Assembly: GCA_009780235.1 (NCBI GenBank)
Contig: WRAK01000006.1
Span: 28,023-92,022 of the forward strand
Reading direction: 5' to 3'
DNA length: 64,000 nt
DNA from: Oscillospiraceae bacterium
GTDB taxonomy: Bacteria; Bacillota; Clostridia; Oscillospirales; Oscillospiraceae
Shown: positions 59,406 to 64,000 of the stretch, one piece after another
Position numbering within the stretch: the first letter of the stretch is position 1
Layout of the letters: each line of letters starts with the position of its first letter
Translations under genes and position numbers: made by a program
Notes under the pieces: model-generated
What the model was told of the DNA's origin: nothing
What the model saw: only the letters and a program-made list of their open reading frames with translations
Database searches by the model: none

Positions 59406-60348
59406 AACAGCCATCATCACCGTTAGCGACAAGGCCTCGCAAGGCATCCGAGAGGACATGAGCGGCCCTGCCATAGCGGCCTTGCTCATCGAAGCGGGTT
59501 ACGAAATCGCACAAGAAATCATCATCCCCGACGATAGGGCCATCATTGAGCAAACCCTCCTCCATTGTGCCGACACGCTGTGCATCCCCCTTATCCTCAC
59601 CACCGGCGGCACGGGTTTTTCGCCCCGTGACGTGACCCCGGAGGCGACCGTCGCTGTCTGTGACCGCCTCGCGCCCGGTATTCCGGAAGCTATGCGGGCG
59701 CATAGTTTGACGATAACGCCCCGCGCCATGCTCTCCCGCGCGGCGGCGGGGATGTGCGGGCAAAGTCTCATCGTAAATCTCCCCGGCAGCCCCAAAGCGG
59801 CGGCGGAGAATTTGGAGGCCGTTTTGCCTACGCTGTCCCACGGCCTCGCAATCCTACAGGGAACCACCGGAGAATGTGCCGCTGTAGGGGCGGCCTCCGG
59901 CCGTCCGTCATCGGGTTGCGCCACCGTTGTTTCCGTCAACATCAGCGAAACCAAAGGCCGACAGAAAACGCCCATCCCTGTGGTCACCCTCATCGCGGAC
60001 CACGGCATAGCGGGCGATGCCCATGCCGCCACAGAGCGGCAGGTCAGCCTCCTCGCCGCCGAGAGCATAGACAAGCTCCGGGAGAAGCTTCCCGACCTCG
60101 CTCCCGGCGCGTTTGCGGAGAATATTGTGACGGAGGGCATTGTCCTCCACACGCTTCCCGTCGGCACACGGTTCAAAATCGGTTCTGCCCGCTGCGAAGT
60201 CACCCAAATCGGCAAAGACTGCCACGACCACGGCTGCGCCATCAAACGTGCTGTGGGCGACTGCGTTATGCCCCGAGAGGGTATATTTGCACGTGTGTTG
60301 GAGGGCGGTGAAGTCCGCTCCGGTGACGAGATTCGGGTCTGCGAATAG
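59398..60348 (+). CDS. MogA/MoaB-MOSC fusion protein
   Basis: 316 residues. Residues 1-160 are a MogA/MoaB domain ([58 protein letters not shown]). Residues about 182-316 are a MOSC domain ([39 protein letters not shown]). The linker (about 163-171) is encoded by a GTAGGGGCGGCC repeat arm (59884-59909). It adenylylates molybdopterin (MogA) and may handle Mo-cofactor sulfuration or delivery (MOSC). Overlaps moaC by 8 bases. Confidence 0.9.
   Translation: MYRTAIITVSDKASQGIREDMSGPAIAALLIEAGYEIAQEIIIPDDRAIIEQTLLHCADTLCIPLILTTGGTGFSPRDVTPEATVAVCDRLAPGIPEAMRAHSLTITPRAMLSRAAAGMCGQSLIVNLPGSPKAAAENLEAVLPTLSHGLAILQGTTGECAAVGAASGRPSSGCATVVSVNISETKGRQKTPIPVVTLIADHGIAGDAHAATERQVSLLAAESIDKLREKLPDLAPGAFAENIVTEGIVLHTLPVGTRFKIGSARCEVTQIGKDCHDHGCAIKRAVGDCVMPREGIFARVLEGGEVRSGDEIRVCE
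59884..59909. repeat. GTAGGGGCGGCC repeat arm inside the mogA-MOSC linker
   Basis: GTAGGGGCGGCCTCCGGCCG is read in frame as VGAASGRPS between the two domains. Confidence 0.75.
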
Positions 60349-60384
60349 ATTGCGCCGCATATACTCCGGCAAGGAGGTGGCTCT

Positions 60385-60555
60385 ATGACAAGAGACGAAA
60401 TCAATCAAGTAATCGCCCAAGCCGCCGGAGTGGACACCGTGACGACGGAGCGGGTATTGGTGGGGTTGGAGAAGGTAGTCATCGCCCAAATGTCCCGAGG
60501 CGGGAATAAGTTTGGGCGGATGATGCTGTTGTATCAGAATTGGAAAGGCAAATAG
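60385..60555 (+). CDS. Short HU-like or unknown protein (56 aa)
   Basis: Strong AAGGAGGTGG site 4 bases before the ATG, 36 bases after the MogA-MOSC stop, and a terminator right after. The N-terminal pattern MTRDEINQVIAQAAGVDTVT ... VLVGLEKVV resembles the first helices of HU/IHF. It then ends with a basic QMSRGGNKFGRMMLLYQNWK instead of the DNA-binding arm. Real by signals; function open. Confidence 0.6.
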   Translation: MTRDEINQVIAQAAGVDTVTTERVLVGLEKVVIAQMSRGGNKFGRMMLLYQNWKGK

Positions 60556-60596
60556 GGTCGGCGTATGCCGACCCTTGATTTTTTATTTTTATTTTT
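60554..60596 (+). terminator. Rho-independent terminator of the Mo-cofactor gene group
   Basis: AGGGTCGGC-gtat-GCCGACCCT followed by a T-rich tail. The 60597-60730 stretch shows only weak GTAGGGG-like fragments and no gene. Confidence 0.85.
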
Positions 60597-60730
60597 GGTT
60601 TTGCAGGAGCGGGGCTGCGTCCTCGTTCACGGGGGTGCGTTTTGGGTTCTGCTGTAGGGGTAACCGCGGACGGTTAGCTCTGCAACGAATACAAATGCCT
60701 ACGAGCCGCCGAGGGCGTTATCCCTCACAC

Positions 60731-61444
60731 CTACCCACATTCCAAAATCCCCTTCGCCCACTCCACACGCTCCCGCGTCGGCGGCTCCACATCCGCCAGC
60801 TCATACGTCAAGCCCAGCTCCGTCCATTTATACTCCCCCAGCTTATGAAACGGCAGAACTTCTACCTTTTCAACATTCGGGAACCCCTGCAAGAACGCCG
60901 CTAAGTCCCGCAAATCCTGCTCGTCATCCGTCAGCCCCGGAACCAGCACGAAGCGGATCCAGACAGGGATGCCCATCTCACGGGCGAGATGCAGCACCTC
61001 CAAAGTCGGCTCCAAATGTACGCTTGTCAAGTCCTTGTAGACCACGGGGTTAATCGACTTGATATCCAATAAGAGCAAATCCGTATACGCCAAAGCCGCC
61101 CTTGCCGCATCAAGCGTGGTGTAACCGGAGGTGTCAAGCGCTGTATGGAAGCCCTCGGACTTACAGGCTTTCAGGAGCGCAATCAAAAAGTCCCGCTGTA
61201 CAAACGGTTCCCCGCCTGTGATTGTCACACCGCCGCCGGAGAAGTGCAGGTAAGAGCGGTATTTTTTGATGTCCCGCAGGAGGTCGTCCACCGTTGTGGG
61301 GTGTCCGTCTTTCATCTTCCAAGTATCCGGGTTGTGACAATATTTACAGCGCAAATTGCAACCGGAGAAAAAAACCACATAGCGGATGCCCGGGCCGTCT
61401 ACCATGCCGGCCGTCTCGACGGAGTGAATGTAGCCCCGTTCCAC
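60731..61444 (-). CDS. pflA: Pyruvate formate-lyase activating enzyme
   Basis: 237 residues, radical SAM: C29-x3-C33-x2-C36 (SGCNLRCKYC), TITGGEPFVQ and DTSGYTT. Installs the glycyl radical on PflB. Three bases separate it from pflB, so it is in the same transcript. Confidence 0.95.
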   Translation of the reverse strand: MERGYIHSVETAGMVDGPGIRYVVFFSGCNLRCKYCHNPDTWKMKDGHPTTVDDLLRDIKKYRSYLHFSGGGVTITGGEPFVQRDFLIALLKACKSEGFHTALDTSGYTTLDAARAALAYTDLLLLDIKSINPVVYKDLTSVHLEPTLEVLHLAREMGIPVWIRFVLVPGLTDDEQDLRDLAAFLQGFPNVEKVEVLPFHKLGEYKWTELGLTYELADVEPPTRERVEWAKGILECG

Positions 61445-61447
61445 GGT

Positions 61448-63703
61448 CTATATCCTCTCGTGGAACGTGCGGTCGATGACATCGAGCTGCTGTTCTCGCG
61501 TCAGCTTGATGAAGTTCACCGCATAGCCGGAGACACGAATCGTGAGCTGCGGATACCGCTCCGGGCGTTCCATAGCATCGAGTAAGGTCTCCTTGTCAAA
61601 GACGTTGACGTTGATGTGGTGCCCCCTGTCGTTGAAATAGGCATCGAGCAAACCCGCCAGATTGCTCACCCGCTCATCTTCCGTTTTGCCTATGGCTTTG
61701 GGGATGATGGAGAAGGTGTAGGAAATCCCGTCTAAGGCATAGGAATACGGCAGGGACGCGACTGAGGCCATGGATGCAATCGCGCCTTTTTTGTCTCTGC
61801 CGTGCATGGGGTTTGCACCGGGAGCGAAAGGCTCGCCCGCTTTGCGTCCGTCCGGGGTCGCGCCTGTTTTTTTGCCGTAGACGACATTGGATGTGATGGT
61901 GAGCACGGAAAGTGTCGGCACGGATTCTCTGTAGCTCTTCTGCTTTTTCAGTTTTTCCTCGAAGATGCGAACAACGTCGTAGGCGATTTTGTCCACCCGC
62001 TCGTCATTGTTGCCGAATGCGGGGTATTCGCCTTCGACTTCGTAATCCACCACCAAGCCCGCCTCGTTGCGGATGGCGCGGACTTTGGTGTGCTTGATGG
62101 CCGAGAGCGAATCTGCCACCACGGAAAGGCCGGCAATACCGCAGGCTTGGGTGCGCAGGATCTCGAGGTCGTGCAGGGCCATTTGCAGCCGCTCATAGTT
62201 GTATTTGTCGTGCATGTAGTGAATCACGTTGAGGGCGTTGATATAGAGGCGTGACAGCCATTCCAAAATCTGGTCAAAGCGGCGGTAGACCTCCTCGTAG
62301 TCGAGATATTCGGAGGTAATTGGTGCAAATTCGGGGGTGATTTGTTCGCCCGTCATCTCGTCCTTGCCGCCGTTGATGGCGTAGGTGAGGGCCTTCGCGA
62401 GATTTGCCCGCGCGCCGAAGAACTGCATCTGCTTCCCCGTCCGCATGGCCGATACACAGCAGGCGATGGAGTAGTCATCGCCCCAGTAGCCCCGCATGAG
62501 GTCGTCGTTTTCGTACTGGATGGAGCTGGTGTCGATGGAAACCTTGGCGCAGAAGCGTTTGAAACAGTCCGGCAGGTCGATGCTCCAGAGCACGGTCAGA
62601 TTCGGTTCCGGGGCGGCACCTAGTGTGTAGAGCGTGTTGAGCGTGCGAAAAGAGGTCTTGGTGACGAGTGTCTCCCCGCATTCGCTCATGCCCCCGATGG
62701 CCTCCGTGACCCAAGTCGGGTCGCCGGAGAAGAGCTGGTTATACTCCGGTGTGCGCAGGAAGCGGATGATGCGGAGTTTCATGACGAAGTGGTCCATGAG
62801 TTCCTGCGCGTCGGTTTCGGTGAGAACGCCGTTTTTCAAGTCCCGCTCGATGTAGATATCGAGGAAAGAGGACACCCGCCCTAAACTCATGGCCGCCCCG
62901 TCCTGCTCTTTCGTGCAGGCGAGGAAGGCGAAATACGTCCACTGGATGGCCTCTTGGGCATTCTCTGCCGGACGGGTCACGTCGAAGCCGTAAGTCTCGG
63001 CCATTTGAGCCAGTTCTTGCAGGGAACGGATGTGTTCACCCAGTTCTTCACGGATGAGCGTTTGCTTGCGCTCCAATGTCGGCAAGTCCATGCGCCCCAG
63101 TTGCTTTTTCTTGTCCTCGATGAGGAAATCCGTCCCGTACAGAGCTACACGGCGGTAGTCGCCGATGATGCGGCCGCGGCCGTAGGAGTCGGGCAGGCCC
63201 GTAATGAGCCCGGAGGAACGGGCTTTGCGCATGTCCTCCGTGTAGGCGTCATAGACCCCGTCGTTGTGGGTCTTGCGGTATTTGGTGTAGATTTCCTCCA
63301 CCACGGGGTCGAGCTTGTAGCCGTAGGCTTCGAGCGCACGCTTGATGACACGGATACCGCCCTGCGGCATGATACCGCGCTTGAGGGGTCTGTCCGTCTG
63401 CACGCCGACGATTTTTTCCAAGTCTTTGTCGATATAACCGGGGCCGTGGGAGGTGATGGTGGAGGGAATGCAGGTTTCCGCGCCGAGGATGCCTTTTTCG
63501 GTCTCCTCTTGGAGCAACTCGCAGACTTTTGCCCAGAGTTTGTCCGTACAGGCCGTCGCCCCGGCGAGGAAGCTGTCGTCTCCGTGGTAGGGTGTGATGT
63601 TGCGCCTGATAAAATCGCGGACGCTCACCTCATCTGTCCAAACGCCCTCATTGAAGCCTGTCCAAGCGGGGTGGGTGTCGGTTTTTACAAAAAGTCGGTT
63701 CAT
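61448..63703 (-). CDS. pflB: Pyruvate formate-lyase (formate C-acetyltransferase)
   Basis: 751 residues. Active-site Cys pair in [11 protein letters not shown] and radical Gly G726 in [10 protein letters not shown]. Splits pyruvate with CoA to acetyl-CoA and formate; the formate can feed Fhs. The start at 63703 follows GGAGGT. The Cys-Cys pair and overall similarity mark it as true PFL rather than a diol dehydratase or choline lyase. Confidence 0.97.
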   Translation of the reverse strand: MNRLFVKTDTHPAWTGFNEGVWTDEVSVRDFIRRNITPYHGDDSFLAGATACTDKLWAKVCELLQEETEKGILGAETCIPSTITSHGPGYIDKDLEKIVGVQTDRPLKRGIMPQGGIRVIKRALEAYGYKLDPVVEEIYTKYRKTHNDGVYDAYTEDMRKARSSGLITGLPDSYGRGRIIGDYRRVALYGTDFLIEDKKKQLGRMDLPTLERKQTLIREELGEHIRSLQELAQMAETYGFDVTRPAENAQEAIQWTYFAFLACTKEQDGAAMSLGRVSSFLDIYIERDLKNGVLTETDAQELMDHFVMKLRIIRFLRTPEYNQLFSGDPTWVTEAIGGMSECGETLVTKTSFRTLNTLYTLGAAPEPNLTVLWSIDLPDCFKRFCAKVSIDTSSIQYENDDLMRGYWGDDYSIACCVSAMRTGKQMQFFGARANLAKALTYAINGGKDEMTGEQITPEFAPITSEYLDYEEVYRRFDQILEWLSRLYINALNVIHYMHDKYNYERLQMALHDLEILRTQACGIAGLSVVADSLSAIKHTKVRAIRNEAGLVVDYEVEGEYPAFGNNDERVDKIAYDVVRIFEEKLKKQKSYRESVPTLSVLTITSNVVYGKKTGATPDGRKAGEPFAPGANPMHGRDKKGAIASMASVASLPYSYALDGISYTFSIIPKAIGKTEDERVSNLAGLLDAYFNDRGHHINVNVFDKETLLDAMERPERYPQLTIRVSGYAVNFIKLTREQQLDVIDRTFHERI

Positions 63704-63763
63704 ATCGCTACCTCCATATGTAGGGTGGGTTCAGTTGCCGACGAATATGCGGATATTTTAAAT

Positions 63764-63792
63764 ATTGTATCATGAAATACTGAATTTTCCAA
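63764..63792 (-). promoter_or_regulatory. Promoter of pflB-pflA
   Basis: Minus strand TTGGAA (63792-63787), 17-bp spacer, TACAAT (63769-63764), about 60 bp before the start codon. No Rex-type site (TTGTGAA/TTCACAA) seen. Confidence 0.65.
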
Positions 63793-63816
63793 GTGAATCG
63801 TCCCGAAAATTTGGGC

Positions 63817-63845
63817 TTGACAACGGCGTCTTGCGGGTGTACACT
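63817..63845 (+). promoter_or_regulatory. Promoter of the M-box transcript
   Basis: TTGACA (63817-63822), 17-bp spacer, TACACT (63840-63845). Confidence 0.75.
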
Positions 63846-63865
63846 AAAATAGTAAAAATTGAATA

Positions 63866-64000
63866 CTCCCGGTAGGTGAGGCTACCACAGGGATACGGGT
63901 TGCTGCCGCAAAATTGTGGAGACACAATACGTTGGCTTGAACAGTCCATGTCGAAACCAAGGCATGGAATAGTGCAACTTCATCGCCCTGTGAAGCTAAA
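63866..64000 (+). promoter_or_regulatory. M-box (ykoK) magnesium riboswitch, cut by the window end
   Basis: The order of conserved blocks matches the ykoK leader: GGTAGGTGAGGCTACC, GGGATACGGGTTGCTGCCGC, a P3-type hairpin (TTGTG-gaga-CACAA), ACGTTGGCTTGAACAG, CATG ... CATGG, and the closing TCGCCCTGTGAAGCTAAA. It starts about 20 bases after a promoter. The controlled gene, beyond the window, is probably an Mg2+ (MgtE/MgtA) or related metal transporter. Confidence 0.88.

Noticed and set aside
61448..63703. Glycyl-radical diol dehydratase or choline trimethylamine-lyase instead of PFL
   Set aside because: The Cys-Cys pair (IACCVSAM) and the PFL-type glycyl loop identify pyruvate formate-lyase, and no BMC targeting extension is present.

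Overview
The window comes from a GC-rich, strictly anaerobic Bacillota genome, most likely an uncultured gut-type member of class Clostridia. The evidence is a DnaD/DnaI-type primosome gene pair, the Gls24/FakA (yloU-yloV) pair, pyruvate:ferredoxin oxidoreductase beside pyruvate formate-lyase, the Fhs/FchA folate branch, AAGGAGG-type ribosome sites with several TTG/GTG starts, and very dense intergenic palindromic repeats. I see no rRNA, tRNA, CRISPR array or phage module. Species cannot be named from the sequence.

Layout. 1-2.5 kb: end of fchA, then fhs and two small divergent genes. 2.7-5.3 kb (minus): nifU-nifS-nadA. 5.9-10.2 kb (plus): dnaD-dnaC, ppa, pdxS-pdxT. 10.3-11.4 kb: a probable small RNA and orphan PTS EIIA/EIIB genes. 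11.7-16.4 kb: acetoin/2-oxoacid dehydrogenase E1-alpha, E1-beta and E2 without E3, then a COG2403-type GTPase. 16.4-23.3 kb (minus): malonate decarboxylase operon (mdcA, flavoprotein-rubredoxin, mdcC, mdcD, mdcE, ANL ligase, mdcG) headed by a biotin carrier protein. 23.4-38.8 kb (plus, divergent from the same promoter region): citG/mdcB, a TPR membrane protein, fdrA/allF, a small FdrA-type protein, allG, a cyclase-family hydrolase, an amidase, allH, a YcxB-like protein, a three-gene molybdenum hydroxylase, a biotin-less carboxyltransferase and a TIR protein. 39.3-47.1 kb (minus): a bacterial microcompartment (BMC) locus built around deoxyribose-phosphate aldolase, with a divergent SorC/DeoR-type regulator. 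48.3-54.2 kb: polysaccharide deacetylase, a SHOCT protein, PFOR. 54.4-60.6 kb: a structured, probably transcribed leader, Gls24, FakA, and molybdenum-cofactor genes (molybdopterin-binding protein, moaA, moaC, mogA-MOSC). 60.7-63.7 kb (minus): pflA and pflB. The window ends inside an M-box (Mg2+) riboswitch.

How it may fit together (inference). The malonate operon and the carbamoyltransferase/hydrolase/molybdenum-hydroxylase operon diverge from one roughly 90-bp promoter region. Read together they can draw an energy-conserving oxidative pyrimidine route: uracil to barbiturate (Mo hydroxylase), ring opening to ureidomalonate (cyclase family), phosphorolysis to malonamate plus carbamoyl phosphate (AllFGH-like), deamidation to malonate (amidase), and decarboxylation to acetate, possibly with the carboxyl group passed by the biotin protein to the biotin-less carboxyltransferase. 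Nearby Mo-cofactor genes, and a microcompartment for deoxyribose 5-phosphate (the sugar half of deoxynucleosides), fit this reading. No carbamate kinase, EIIC, E3 or membrane carboxybiotin decarboxylase is present here.

A GTAGGGGCGG-type palindromic repeat family is scattered through intergenic spaces. It also lies inside at least five reading frames and supplies the stop codon of three genes.
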